Assembly: GCF_004339545.1 (NCBI RefSeq)
Contig: NZ_SMGD01000013.1
Span: 186,001 to 250,000 of the forward strand
Direction of reading: 5' to 3'
DNA: 64,000 bases
DNA from: Celerinatantimonas diazotrophica
Lineage (GTDB): Bacteria; Pseudomonadota; Gammaproteobacteria; Enterobacterales; Celerinatantimonadaceae
This document shows, one piece after another, positions 54,260 to 64,000 of the stretch (positions are counted from its first letter, which is position 1; each line of letters starts with the position of its first letter). The translations under genes were made by a program, and so were the position numbers. The notes beneath the pieces were generated by a model. It did no database searches and was not told the DNA's origin. It was given only the letters and a program-made list of their open reading frames with translations.

Positions 54260-54526
54260 ATGGCACTACTTATTAAAGACAACTGCATTGACTGCGACAT
54301 GTGTGAACCAGAATGTCCTAATCAGGCAATCTCATACGATGGGGATAAAACAAAAATTGATCCTAACCGTTGTACTGAATGCCAAGGACATTATCCTGAA
54401 CCAACATGTATGAAGGTTTGCCCTATCGATTGTATTATCGTTGATCCTGAGCATCAGGAAACGCAAGAACAACTTCTGGATAAGTTTGTTCAGCTGCATG
54501 CTGATACTCTGCTAGAGAAAAAGTAA
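54260..54526 (+). CDS. yfhL: YfhL-family 2[4Fe-4S] ferredoxin
   Basis: Electron carrier of 88 residues with two [4Fe-4S] motifs: CIDCDMCEPECP (residues 9-20) and CTECQGHYPEPTCMKVCP, the second having the insertion typical of the Alvin/YfhL type, followed by IDCIIVDP. Normal length. First core gene after the accessory island, directly upstream of a DUF945 gene. Confidence 0.94.
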   Translation: MALLIKDNCIDCDMCEPECPNQAISYDGDKTKIDPNRCTECQGHYPEPTCMKVCPIDCIIVDPEHQETQEQLLDKFVQLHADTLLEKK

Positions 54527-54552
54527 ACGACCACTGTAGGGAAACAAGGTCT

Positions 54553-55701
54553 ATGTCGCGACGTATTATACTGCTATTAGCAATCTTCATTTTGCTTATC
54601 GCAGGCATTCCATTGCTCAATGGTTGGGCCGCTTATAAAATCACAAACACCTTGATGCAAAATTCAGGATTAAAGATAAAAACGCATCAATATGATTGGG
54701 GATACTTATCAGGGCAGGAAACATTCACGGTTGCAACGCAAAATAAGCCAACCACAATCACCGTGAATAGTCACTACTTCGGATTAGGTCCAACGGCGAC
54801 AGTTTTATTCAATGGTAAGCCAACGTTCACCAGTCACTGGTCTTGGCACCCTTCTAAACTCTCCATCAGTGGTGAGCATCATTATATTGGCGAAACTCAG
54901 CTCTTTCGCCATTTACAATTAACCACCATCTTATCGAACACTCAGCTGATCAATACAGCCAAACTCAGTTCTTTTCACGAAAATACCGCAACATCCTCTA
55001 TTCTGGTCAAAGGCTTCGAACTGATTTCAAAAACACGCTACTCCCATTTAAAGTCTAGTCATAGGGCTCATGCTAAATGGCAATTCAAATTACATATCGA
55101 CCAATTTAACTTACAAAACACGTACTACCAATGGCGTTTAAACACGCTAAACTGGCAGACGGATATCACGCCCCAACAACCTTTGAGCGATTATCAAACA
55201 GATTTTACGCTGCATCAATTACACTATCGAGGTAAAGCGCTCGCCACAAACTTAGATTATATGAAGGCCCATATCAGCATGCAGGCTTCTCGTGAAGCCA
55301 TTCATCTTCTAAGTTCGGCACCATCTGGCCAATGGCATAACTGGCAGCAGCAGCTAACCCCATTAATCGCCAATGGTTTACATATTCAAATTCACCCATT
55401 ACAAATAAACGATGGCAAACAGCAATTAAACCTTCATTCATCGCTAAGTATTGCGCCAACCAGTTTTAGTGATTCTTCACTAGATACCATGCTACTGTTA
55501 CAAAACATCACCATGGAGTTACATGCAAACGCCGACAGCCAACTTCTTGATAAACTTTTACCTGACCCTATGTTGGCTTGGATAGAGCATGGGATTCAAT
55601 CTGGACTTATCATTCAGCAGGGACAGACTCTAAAAACTAATTTGCTCTATCAACGCGGTGAACTTAAAGCGGATACAACGCCCCCAGATGAGGATGTTTA
55701 A
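54553..55701 (+). CDS. DUF945 (YdgA-like) membrane-anchored protein
   Basis: 382 residues. An N-terminal helix (RRIILLLAIFILLIAGIPLL) anchors a large periplasmic beta-rich domain with the DUF945 features YDWGYLSGQETFTV near residue 48-61 and LNTLNWQTDI. It is shorter than E. coli YdgA (about 500 residues) and has diverged. Function unknown. It converges on ubiT, overlapping by four bases at the 3' ends. Confidence 0.75.
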   Translation: MSRRIILLLAIFILLIAGIPLLNGWAAYKITNTLMQNSGLKIKTHQYDWGYLSGQETFTVATQNKPTTITVNSHYFGLGPTATVLFNGKPTFTSHWSWHPSKLSISGEHHYIGETQLFRHLQLTTILSNTQLINTAKLSSFHENTATSSILVKGFELISKTRYSHLKSSHRAHAKWQFKLHIDQFNLQNTYYQWRLNTLNWQTDITPQQPLSDYQTDFTLHQLHYRGKALATNLDYMKAHISMQASREAIHLLSSAPSGQWHNWQQQLTPLIANGLHIQIHPLQINDGKQQLNLHSSLSIAPTSFSDSSLDTMLLLQNITMELHANADSQLLDKLLPDPMLAWIEHGIQSGLIIQQGQTLKTNLLYQRGELKADTTPPDEDV

Positions 55702-56219
55702 ACTGAATGCGCTAACTCGATATTCTGTTCTACAACCCAGCCCGAAAGCACTGTTAATAGGTGATGTACGGGCTGAGGCAATTCATCATAATCGATGTTA
55801 TCGAGCAAATTTTTAACCTCAAGCCCAAGCTGAGTATCCCCTTCAATGCTTAATCGACGCTGAAAAAACAATGTATCAGGATCTTCCCGACGCCCTACCA
55901 TCACTAAAAAGTCGTTTAAATTACCGCTAAAGCTAACATCGGCACCTTGTGCTCGAGGAAATACTTTTAACTTGCCATCAGCAAAAGTTAACATCCAGCA
56001 TCCTTTAATATCGCGAACTTTGAGAGCGACCCAACGATCGGTCAAAAAATCCAATTCTCCTTCACTTGCAGACTCTTTCAGTAGCTGATTAAGCGCCAGT
56101 TCCATTACTGAACGTTGAACAGGAAACGGCACCCACTTCACGGGCAAACGGGCAAGTGTTGGTCCTTTCTGGACAAGCTGCTGCTTGAAACTTTGAAAAA
56201 GAGGCACAAATTTCTCCAT
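55698..56219 (-). CDS. ubiT: UbiT, SCP2-domain lipid-binding factor
   Basis: 173 residues. An SCP2/sterol-carrier-like domain: LALNQLLKESASEGELDFL, WMLTFADGKLKVFP, and DVSFSGNLNDFLVMVGRREDPDTLFFQRRLSIEGDTQLGL in three parts. This matches YhbT, required for oxygen-independent ubiquinone synthesis with UbiU and UbiV, which are transcribed divergently next to it. It probably binds isoprenoid intermediates. Confidence 0.9.
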   Translation of the reverse strand: MEKFVPLFQSFKQQLVQKGPTLARLPVKWVPFPVQRSVMELALNQLLKESASEGELDFLTDRWVALKVRDIKGCWMLTFADGKLKVFPRAQGADVSFSGNLNDFLVMVGRREDPDTLFFQRRLSIEGDTQLGLEVKNLLDNIDYDELPQPVHHLLTVLSGWVVEQNIELAHSV

Positions 56220-56337
56220 TAGTATGCATTACTCCAAAGTCTAGCTATAAACACTCTCTAAAAAACTGTGCGAGGTCAAAACTGGTCACATTATCCTTCA
56301 GTAAACTTTAACGATTGGTTTGATAAACACATATATT

Positions 56338-57330
56338 ATGGAATTACTTTGCCCTGCAGGCAGTTTGCCCGCCGTAAAAGCAGCCGTAAACGAAGGGGCT
56401 GATGCCGTTTATATCGGCTTTAAAGATGCAACAAATGCCCGACATTTTGCGGGTCTAAATTTTACTGGAAAGCGCCTCGAGCAAGCTGTTCAATACATTA
56501 AGGATCATGGGCGAAAGCTAAATGTCGCCATTAATACCTTCATTCATCCCGGACAACAGCAGCTATGGAGAAACGCCGTTGATAAGGCGGTTAACCTCGG
56601 TGCCGATGCTCTGATTATGGCTGATATTGGCCTTTTGGAATATACTGCAAAAACATACCCTGATATCGCAATACATCTGTCGGTTCAAGCATCTGCGACG
56701 AATACGGCAGCCATTCACTTTTATCGAAATTTGTTTAATATTAAACGTGTCGTATTGCCCCGAGTATTATCCATCCATCAGGTTCGCCAGTTAGCGCAAT
56801 TATGTCCAGAAGTCGAGTTTGAAGTCTTTGCCTTTGGCAGCTTATGTATTATGGCTGAAGGACGCTGTTATTTATCTTCTTATCTCACTGGAGAATCTCC
56901 AAATACGGTTGGCGCATGTTCACCCGCGAGTTTTGTTCGCTGGCAGGAAACGGATAACGGGCTTGAGTCGCGCCTTAATAACATACTAATTGACCGTTAT
57001 CAGCGCGATGAATCCGCCGGCTACCCAACATTATGTAAAGGTCGCTTTAATGTCGATGGTAAGTGCTTTCATGTTCTTGAAGAACCCACGAGCCTGAATA
57101 CTCTAGATGTTTTGCCCAAATTATTTGCTGCAAATGTCGCATCCGTCAAAATTGAAGGACGCCAGCGAAGCCCCGCTTATGTCGAGCAAGTCACTCGAGT
57201 GTGGCGTCAAGCTATTGATCGCTATTTAGCTGACCCAGAGCACTATCAACCTCACGGAAGTGACGTTTTGGGACAATTAAGTGAGGGTCGACAAACCACT
57301 TTAGGTGCTTATCACCGAGCCTGGCAATAA
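56338..57330 (+). CDS. ubiU: UbiU, [4Fe-4S] U32-family hydroxylase component
   Basis: With UbiV forms the oxygen-independent hydroxylase of ubiquinone synthesis. 330 residues from the ATG at 56338 (MELLCPAGSLPAVKAAVNEG), the family's standard start; the longer frame from a TTG at 56320 is not favoured. Cluster cysteines are in GSLCIMAEGRCYLSSYLTGE, VGACSPASF and LCKGRFN. Normal length. UbiV follows after 9 bp, and ubiT is divergent. Confidence 0.94.
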   Translation: MELLCPAGSLPAVKAAVNEGADAVYIGFKDATNARHFAGLNFTGKRLEQAVQYIKDHGRKLNVAINTFIHPGQQQLWRNAVDKAVNLGADALIMADIGLLEYTAKTYPDIAIHLSVQASATNTAAIHFYRNLFNIKRVVLPRVLSIHQVRQLAQLCPEVEFEVFAFGSLCIMAEGRCYLSSYLTGESPNTVGACSPASFVRWQETDNGLESRLNNILIDRYQRDESAGYPTLCKGRFNVDGKCFHVLEEPTSLNTLDVLPKLFAANVASVKIEGRQRSPAYVEQVTRVWRQAIDRYLADPEHYQPHGSDVLGQLSEGRQTTLGAYHRAWQ

Positions 57331-57339
57331 GGGAAAAAT

Positions 57340-58206
57340 ATGCAATACGCAATTGGACCGGTTTTATATTTTTGGCCCAAAGAGGAGTTAGCCGATTTTT
57401 ATAATACGGTGAAACACAGTGACATCAATATCGTCTATATAGGTGAAACGGTCTGTAATAAACGCCGTGAGATGAAGGTCAATGATTGGCTGGATTTGGC
57501 AAAAGAATTAGCCCAAGCCGGCAAGCAGGTCATACTTTCGACTCAGGCACTACTTCAGGCACCTTCTGAGATTAAAGAGCTTGAAAAGTACTGTGATAAT
57601 GGCGAATTTATGGTCGAAGCCAATGACTTGGGGGCCGTGGAACTATTACATCAGCACGGGTTGCCGTTTGTTTGTGGTAGTGCCATTAATATCTATAACA
57701 AAGATGCACTGGCTATCATGCTGTCACAAGGTATGAAACGCTGGGTGATGCCCGTTGAACTTTCGCGTCAGTGGCTAAGTGAGTTATTAGCTGAGCTACC
57801 AGAGCAAATGCGAGCACAATTTGAAGTTGAAGTCTTTGCCTATGGACATCTGCCACTTGCTTATTCAGCACGCTGCTTTACGGCTCGGTCACTGAACCGT
57901 AGTAAAGATGATTGCCAACTATGTTGCAAAGATTACCCCAGTGGTCGACAAGTGCTGAGCCAAGAAGGGCAACCTGTTTTTGTCCTCAATGGCATCCAAA
58001 CTCAGTCGGGGCAATGTTATAACCTCTGTAATGATCAATCAGGAATGCAAGGGTTAGTCGATATCTTGCGTATTAGCCCTGAATACCATCATACCGAACA
58101 GGTAATTGAACAGTTTAAGCAAGCGGCTTTAGGGAAAAAACAACCGCTACATCATGAGGTGAATGGCTACTGGCACCAAGTGCCAGGGCTAGAATACGTC
58201 TCATAA
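57340..58206 (+). CDS. ubiV: UbiV, [4Fe-4S] U32-family hydroxylase component
   Basis: Partner of UbiU, 288 residues. The four cluster cysteines expected in UbiV are visible: Cys39 in IGETVCNKRREM and three in SARCFTARSLNRSKDDCQLCC. GPVLYFWPKEELADFY is the typical N-terminus. It is cotranscribed with ubiU (AAGGGAAAAAT ribosome-binding site) and converges on nlpI. Confidence 0.94.
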   Translation: MQYAIGPVLYFWPKEELADFYNTVKHSDINIVYIGETVCNKRREMKVNDWLDLAKELAQAGKQVILSTQALLQAPSEIKELEKYCDNGEFMVEANDLGAVELLHQHGLPFVCGSAINIYNKDALAIMLSQGMKRWVMPVELSRQWLSELLAELPEQMRAQFEVEVFAYGHLPLAYSARCFTARSLNRSKDDCQLCCKDYPSGRQVLSQEGQPVFVLNGIQTQSGQCYNLCNDQSGMQGLVDILRISPEYHHTEQVIEQFKQAALGKKQPLHHEVNGYWHQVPGLEYVS

Positions 58207-58221
58207 TAATTCACCGGGAGC

Positions 58222-59109
58222 TTATAGCTCCCAAGTCATCTGCGTGTGGGCTTCGTCATAACGTTTTATTTCTAGTAACGCCAACGAATGTTCAATGTAC
58301 TCGTAAATATTGCTAGATAACGAAAGTTTAAATTCCTGCTGAGCCAAAAACGCATCACCATATTGCTGAGAATATTTGCCCAGATAAAAATACGCTTCAC
58401 ACAGTTGCTGTGCTCTTTGCGCAGGATTTTTAGTTAACTTAGCCTCTTCAAGCAGTTGCGTAGGCGTAATTCTATTGGTAAATAATGCGATTAGCTGCCA
58501 GCCCCATTGATGACTATTCTGATGCCCTTTATAAGCATTATTTAAGCTTGTAGCGGCTGAAAGTTCATCGATTTTACTATCAATTAAATAACGCCATAAC
58601 ACCCGATACGGATCATTCGGTGTTTGCACTTCATAACGACGAATATCTTTCTGCGCCAACTTATATTTTTGCCCATAGTAAAGAGCTACCGAACGAGCAA
58701 AATACGCATAGCTAAACCGAGGATCAAGCTCAATGGATGAATCAAAAGCTTCATAGGCATTCTCGAGTTCGTCATCTTGCAGATAATATAATCCTAAGAA
58801 GTTATAAGGCTGAGGAAAATCTGGTTGAATATGGATAGCTCGGCTGAAATCGAGACGGGCCATAGCCCCTAAGCCCATTTTACTTAATACCATGCCTCGC
58901 TGGTAATAAAGTTGCGCTAGCTTATCGTCCTGAAAACGCCCGGACTGGATCAGCTGTCCTAAACGAATAAAGTTTGCTTGTGACTCATAATCCGTTTGCT
59001 GCGGAGTTGCCAACACCAACTGCTTCGGAGAGTAGTCAACAGGCTTATTCGTTGCACAGCCAGTTAACATAGAGGCTACAACAGTTAACGCCCACAATGT
59101 TTTAATCAT
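58222..59109 (-). CDS. nlpI: NlpI, TPR lipoprotein
   Basis: Outer-membrane lipoprotein of 295 residues that in E. coli scaffolds peptidoglycan hydrolases with the protease Prc. The lipobox LTGCAT gives a lipidated Cys18. TPR-like repeats run from about residue 62 to 165 (YYQRGMVLSKMGLGAMARLD, YNFLGLYYLQDDELENAYEA, AYFARSVALYYGQKYKLAQK). Length equals E. coli NlpI (294). The usual neighbour pnp is not here. Confidence 0.92.
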   Translation of the reverse strand: MIKTLWALTVVASMLTGCATNKPVDYSPKQLVLATPQQTDYESQANFIRLGQLIQSGRFQDDKLAQLYYQRGMVLSKMGLGAMARLDFSRAIHIQPDFPQPYNFLGLYYLQDDELENAYEAFDSSIELDPRFSYAYFARSVALYYGQKYKLAQKDIRRYEVQTPNDPYRVLWRYLIDSKIDELSAATSLNNAYKGHQNSHQWGWQLIALFTNRITPTQLLEEAKLTKNPAQRAQQLCEAYFYLGKYSQQYGDAFLAQQEFKLSLSSNIYEYIEHSLALLEIKRYDEAHTQMTWEL

Positions 59110-59161
59110 ATAAATCCTTTTATAGTCTGTTTGAGCAGCTCAATAAGCTAGCTCTGGCCGT

Positions 59162-60031
<870 letters not shown>

Positions 60032-60070
60032 TTATAAACTAACGGCCAATCACCACTATTACGAATTTTA

Positions 60071-60832
60071 TTAGTGAATCGTCGCCGAATCTTGTTCTAA
60101 ACTGCGGATCTGAATTTTCAAAAGGTCCGCTACCGGATCTTTAGGACATTTTTCAATAAAGTATTCATAATCATGAATTGCCACACTGGCACAATCAAGC
60201 TGCTGGAATAAAAATCCCCGGTCTCGCATTTCGTGAGGATCATCCGGGTTAAAGCGCAATAACGCCTCAGACACGCGTAATGCTGGCTCAAACTTATCTT
60301 CACGAATCAATGAACTCTTAAGTGCCGATAACCAGCGAATCATTACCTCGTTATGTTTAAGTGGGCGCAAATGCTCAGCGCTCAAACGCGCTAAATCACC
60401 TTTATAACCGCGCAATTTCAGCTCCACTTCATGCAATGAAAGAATTTCTGCACTAAATGGGTCAAAATAAACATCACGCTCAAAGACAAAACGCAGAACA
60501 AAACATCCAGGTAAATTGATAAACTCATAATTGAGCTCAAACTTATCAGCAAAATAGCTCACCAGCAATGCCAGTGATGCCGAGGTCCCAAAGCGATGTT
60601 CAATCACCTTATCAAGAAAGATATTTTGGCTATTAAAAAAGTCTTTCCAGTTGCCAGAAAATCCCAGCTCACCATACACTAGCTCAATCAGCTGCTGTAA
60701 ACGAGCATCATCACCTACCGCCAACGCATGGTTCTCAGTCCACTCACGCCACCAGCTAAATAATTGATGACGACTACTCTGAGACTCGCGACCCGATAAC
60801 TCTTCATTTAATGCAAGGGCTTCAATTAACAA
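60071..60832 (-). CDS. sirB1: SirB1, transglutaminase-like TPR protein
   Basis: 253 residues, slightly shorter than the usual 269. A transglutaminase-like region (LQQLIELVYGELGFSGNW; SLALLVSYFADKFEL; INLPGCFVLRFV) without a clear catalytic triad is followed by TPR-like repeats (ALRVSEALLRFNPDDPHEMR, DRGFLFQQLDCASVAIHDYE). Conserved neighbour of prmC and kdsA in gammaproteobacteria; its function is not firmly known. Confidence 0.9.
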   Translation of the reverse strand: MLIEALALNEELSGRESQSSRHQLFSWWREWTENHALAVGDDARLQQLIELVYGELGFSGNWKDFFNSQNIFLDKVIEHRFGTSASLALLVSYFADKFELNYEFINLPGCFVLRFVFERDVYFDPFSAEILSLHEVELKLRGYKGDLARLSAEHLRPLKHNEVMIRWLSALKSSLIREDKFEPALRVSEALLRFNPDDPHEMRDRGFLFQQLDCASVAIHDYEYFIEKCPKDPVADLLKIQIRSLEQDSATIH

Positions 60833-60848
60833 CGTGATACACTCCTAA

Positions 60849-61214
60849 CTAAAACCAAATAGGTTGATGGTGAATACCCGCCTTGGCGGCCATCGCCAAC
60901 CAACCGCATATTCCCAAACCAATCACGATTCGCATCAGCAATTTGCGGTAATAACGCAGACAGATCCGCATTAAAAATGCGCCTATCATCACTGAAGCAA
61001 TCTGTTCAGCATACCAGATTTCAAACCAAGGGGATTGCTGTTTTAACAATGCTCCCCAAGTGCTAAACACAATAATGCCAAGCAAAGCGCCCGCTTCAAG
61101 CTTTTGCCAATTGGAAAAGGGCGCTTCATACGCAGGCCGCAAAATTCTAATCCACCACATGAGCATCAACAGGACCAGAAACAGAACTTGCACAATATTG
61201 CTTAACGCGAACAT
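60849..61214 (-). CDS. sirB2: SirB2, small membrane protein
   Basis: 121 residues with four helices, of the SirB/YchQ family; recognised mainly from length, topology and position between prmC and sirB1. The C-terminus GICGWLAMAAKAGIHHQPIW fits the family. It starts 10 bp after prmC ends, with AAGGAGAAAG before ATG. Function unknown. Confidence 0.88.
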   Translation of the reverse strand: MFALSNIVQVLFLVLLMLMWWIRILRPAYEAPFSNWQKLEAGALLGIIVFSTWGALLKQQSPWFEIWYAEQIASVMIGAFLMRICLRYYRKLLMRIVIGLGICGWLAMAAKAGIHHQPIWF

Positions 61215-61223
61215 TCTTTCTCC

Positions 61224-62057
61224 TTAAACCCACTGACCTTTGGTTACCCGTGGTTGTCCAGCATAATCATGGACCGTTTCGATGTGGTTGAAACCAGCAT
61301 TTGCAAAAATCTGCTGCACACCAGGGCTTTGATCATAACCATGCTCTATCAGTAACCAACCTTTCTCTTGAAGATGCAGTGTTGCGCCAGAAACAATTTG
61401 TTCAATATCGGCAAATCCGTGGTGAGCAGCAACCAGTGCAGAACGTGGTTCAAAACGGACATCACCTGAGGATAAATGCGGATCATCCGGGTCAATATAG
61501 GGTGGATTACTGACAATCAATGAGTATTGATTCTTTCCCACAGCATCAAACCAACGCGACTGAAGCCAACGAACGTTCACGTTATTACGCTCACCATTAC
61601 CCTTTGCCAATGCAACCGCTTGCTCAACAAGATCAACGCCGGTTACATTAACACTTGGGCACTCATGCGCAATTGCAACAGCAATAGCACCGGTTCCAGT
61701 CCCTAAATCAAGTACACTATCGCCTGATTTTAGATGTATTAATGCTTGTTCAACCAGAACTTCCGTATCAGGGCGCGGGATCAACGTGTATTCGTTCACT
61801 TTAAAAGGGAGCGACCAAAACTCTCGCTCCCCAATCAAATACGCAACGGGCTCACCGCTGGCTCGACGCTCAATCAAAGCATTATAAGCATGCCACTGAG
61901 ACTCACTAAGTTCCCGTTCAGGCCAAGTCATTAGATAAGTTGTCGATTGCTCTAACACGAATGCAAGTAATACCCTCGCATCCAATTTAGCAGAGTCACT
62001 CGTACTGAGTTGGCATTGCCCTTTTTCAAGAGCTGAAGCAATCGATACGTTAGTCAT
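61224..62057 (-). CDS. prmC: PrmC, release-factor glutamine methyltransferase
   Basis: Methylates the Gln of the GGQ motif in RF1 and RF2. 277 residues. N-terminal helical substrate domain, then a class I SAM-dependent methyltransferase: [16 protein letters not shown] (SAM loop, about 113-128), GVDLVEQAV, and the catalytic NPPY ([17 protein letters not shown]). It overlaps the prfA stop by eight bases, so modifier and target are coupled. Confidence 0.96.
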   Translation of the reverse strand: MTNVSIASALEKGQCQLSTSDSAKLDARVLLAFVLEQSTTYLMTWPERELSESQWHAYNALIERRASGEPVAYLIGEREFWSLPFKVNEYTLIPRPDTEVLVEQALIHLKSGDSVLDLGTGTGAIAVAIAHECPSVNVTGVDLVEQAVALAKGNGERNNVNVRWLQSRWFDAVGKNQYSLIVSNPPYIDPDDPHLSSGDVRFEPRSALVAAHHGFADIEQIVSGATLHLQEKGWLLIEHGYDQSPGVQQIFANAGFNHIETVHDYAGQPRVTKGQWV

Positions 62058-63138
62058 TCTCAGCCAAAGCAGCCAACTGATCGGCTTGATACTCTTGCAT
62101 AATAGGTTGCAATAATGAGTCTAAGTCGCCAGCTATGACATCATTTAATTTATACAAAGTCAGGTTAATACGATGGTCACTCACCCGGCCTTGCGGATAG
62201 TTATAGGTGCGAATGCGTTCGCTGCGATCACCACTCGCTACTAGGTTACGGCGCATGGTCGTTTCTTCAGCATTGCGTTTTTCATCTTCAGCTGCTTGCA
62301 AACGTGACGCCAATACTGCCATCGCTTTGGCCCGGTTTTTATGCTGCGAACGTTCATCTTGACATTCAACCACCAACCCCGATGGAATATGGGTTATACG
62401 CACCGCCGAATCAGTTTTGTTAATGTGCTGACCACCAGCACCAGAGGCACGAAAAGTATCGACGCGGAGATCGGCAGGGTTGATTTCGACCGCCTCAGCT
62501 TCAGGCACTTCCGGCATAATCACTACGGTTACCGCTGAGGTATGAATACGTCCCTGAGATTCAGTTTCTGGCACTCGCTGTACTCGATGTCCGCCAGATT
62601 CAAACTTCATCACACCATAAACATGGTCACCACTGATTTTCGCAATCAGCTCTTTGTAGCCACCATGTTCGCCTTCATTGCTCGATACAATTTCAATCTT
62701 CCACCCACGATGCTCAGCATAGCGGCTGTACATACGAAACAGATCGCCGGCAAAGATAGCTGCTTCGTCGCCCCCTGCTCCAGCTCGAATTTCCAAAAAG
62801 ATATTGCGTTCATCATTGGGATCTTTAGGTAATAACAAGATCTGTAGCTGATCTTCTAATTGTTCCAGCATCTGTTTGACCGTATTAATTTCTTCACCGG
62901 CCATCTCCCGCATCATCGGATCGTCATCTTCTTGCATTTCCTGAGCAGCCTGCAAATCAGCTTCGGCTTGTTGGTACTGTTCAAAGCAATTCACAACCCC
63001 TTCTAGCTGCGAATATTCTTTGGTCAGGGCTCGAAAACGATCTTGATCACTAATGATTTCAGATTCAGCCAATAATGCCTGAACCTCTTCATAACGCTCT
63101 TTAAGGGTCTCTAATTTCGATAAAATCGATGCTTTCAT
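62050..63138 (-). CDS. prfA: Peptide chain release factor 1
   Basis: Terminates translation at UAA/UAG. 362 residues. The peptidyl-hydrolysis loop GGQ is in [20 protein letters not shown], and the stop-codon-reading P-x-T is in [16 protein letters not shown]. Lies 42 bp after hemA and overlaps prmC: the conserved hemA-prfA-prmC order. Confidence 0.97.
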   Translation of the reverse strand: MKASILSKLETLKERYEEVQALLAESEIISDQDRFRALTKEYSQLEGVVNCFEQYQQAEADLQAAQEMQEDDDPMMREMAGEEINTVKQMLEQLEDQLQILLLPKDPNDERNIFLEIRAGAGGDEAAIFAGDLFRMYSRYAEHRGWKIEIVSSNEGEHGGYKELIAKISGDHVYGVMKFESGGHRVQRVPETESQGRIHTSAVTVVIMPEVPEAEAVEINPADLRVDTFRASGAGGQHINKTDSAVRITHIPSGLVVECQDERSQHKNRAKAMAVLASRLQAAEDEKRNAEETTMRRNLVASGDRSERIRTYNYPQGRVSDHRINLTLYKLNDVIAGDLDSLLQPIMQEYQADQLAALAEND

Positions 63139-63180
63139 GTTGTTCTCTGTGAATTGGTCAATCTATGGCTGTCAATACCG

Positions 63181-64000
63181 CTAAAAGCGACTCTTCGCCG
63201 GACATCCTAGTGCCTGACGAATGACTTCCAGATGATCAAAACGCCCTTCTCGACCAGCTTTATTAAGTGCCTGGGTCGGGGCATGAATTAATTTGTTGGT
63301 TAGTTTAAATGCAAGCTCTTGAATCACTTCTTCGGGAGGATGTCCATTGGAGAGAGATTCCAATGCTTTATCGACTTGCTCATCACGCATTTCAAAACAA
63401 TGTACGCGAAAATGACGGATACTATCGACGGTTTCCAGCGAACGAAACCATGCCATAAACTCATCGACCTGGCGGCTAATTAATGCCTCAGCTTGGTCTG
63501 CCTCTTCACGCCGATGAGCTAGGTTTTGCTCAATAATACCTTTAAGATCATCAACTGTGTATAAGTAGATATCTCGCAGATCACCCACTTGAGATTCAAT
63601 ATCACGCGGCACGGCGATATCAACCATAAACACCGGTTGATGGCGGCGAGTTTTCATCACCTGCTCCATCATCCCCTTGCCGATAATTGGCAAAGGACTT
63701 GCCGTCGAGCCGATCACAATATCGGCTTGCGGTAGATAGTCTGGCAACTCATTTAGAGCTATCGCGTGCCCATTAAACTGTTTGGCTAATTCTTGAGCTC
63801 GAGTCACGGTGCGGTTGGCCACTGTGATTTCAGTAACCCCCTGCTCAAGCAGATGCTTCGCTACCAACTCAATGGTCTCTCCGGCACCAATTAACATGAC
63901 TTTGGCCTGACTAATGTCAGCAAAAATCTGTTTAGCCAAACTCACCGCAGCATAAGCCACTGAAACAGCGCTTTCACCAATACCTGTCTGCGTTCTAACT
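63181..64000 (-). CDS. hemA: Glutamyl-tRNA reductase (N-terminus beyond window)
   Basis: First committed enzyme of C5 tetrapyrrole synthesis, reducing glutamyl-tRNA to glutamate-1-semialdehyde with NADPH. The visible part begins [20 protein letters not shown] at the right edge, then the NADPH-binding [20 protein letters not shown], the conserved [18 protein letters not shown] and [20 protein letters not shown], and the C-terminal dimerisation helices. The catalytic Cys domain lies outside. Any start within the window (63960) is internal to the gene. Confidence 0.96.
   Translation of the reverse strand, partial: VRTQTGIGESAVSVAYAAVSLAKQIFADISQAKVMLIGAGETIELVAKHLLEQGVTEITVANRTVTRAQELAKQFNGHAIALNELPDYLPQADIVIGSTASPLPIIGKGMMEQVMKTRRHQPVFMVDIAVPRDIESQVGDLRDIYLYTVDDLKGIIEQNLAHRREEADQAEALISRQVDEFMAWFRSLETVDSIRHFRVHCFEMRDEQVDKALESLSNGHPPEEVIQELAFKLTNKLIHAPTQALNKAGREGRFDHLEVIRQALGCPAKSRF

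Noticed and set aside
56220-56337. FNR box between ubiT and ubiU
   Set aside because: Expected for anaerobic ubiquinone genes, but no TTGAT-N4-ATCAA-like sequence could be found there.

Overview
The window is a chromosomal stretch of a Gram-negative gammaproteobacterium, probably marine and close to Vibrionales or Celerinatantimonas. This is inferred from the hemA-prfA-prmC-sirB2-sirB1-kdsA order, NlpI, the UbiT/UbiU/UbiV set, YfhL ferredoxin, QorB/QorR, OhrR and a LuxM/LuxN-type quorum-sensing locus. No rRNA is present, so the taxon is not proven. Most core genes have moderate G+C; several accessory stretches are visibly richer in A+T.

Region by region. 1-13.3 kb: a membrane chemoreceptor cut by the left edge; an AT-rich gap with a Fur-like site and two strong terminators; a MarR regulator; the remains of a cation-efflux gene; a 1-kb tandem duplication carrying two GNAT acetyltransferases; a b-type cytochrome; an ArnT-like glycosyltransferase; a glutathione peroxidase and OhrR sharing an operator sequence; a Mn-dependent pyrophosphatase; tRNA-Thr(CGT); and a soluble PAS-PAS chemoreceptor. 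13.7-20 kb: an unusual sugar ABC transporter with ATPase and permease fused, then divergent qorB/qorR and dps.

20.3-43.8 kb is a complete myo-inositol catabolic locus: iolG, a three-gene ABC importer, an IolT-type MFS transporter, iolA, iolB, the RpiR-type regulator iolR, iolC (fused to DUF2090), iolD and iolE. Repeats of the form TGAAA-N6-TTYCA and CRP-like sites in its promoters suggest control by IolR and catabolite repression. Between iolD and iolE lies a low-G+C, same-strand block of three genes: a LuxM/AinS-like acyl-homoserine-lactone synthase overlapping a LuxN-like nine-helix hybrid histidine kinase, followed by a second LuxN-like kinase. One synthase with two tandem receptor kinases is the most interesting system here.

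43.9-54 kb is a patchwork accessory island: an IS3 remnant; small membrane proteins that look like orphan immunity paralogues (one intact, one frameshifted); an HTH-ImmA/IrrE metallopeptidase operon; a phage antirepressor gene broken by an in-frame stop and preceded by a C4-type antisense RNA complementary to its ribosome-binding region; a HEPN-like candidate defence gene; yefM-yoeB toxin-antitoxin; a broken phage late-control D gene; and a candidate membrane-active effector overlapping its probable immunity gene. A roughly 150-bp repeat occurs at both sides of this island.

54.2-64 kb is ordinary core genome: yfhL, a DUF945 gene, ubiT and ubiUV (oxygen-independent ubiquinone synthesis), nlpI, and the kdsA-sirB1-sirB2-prmC-prfA-hemA run on the minus strand, with hemA leaving the window at the right edge.
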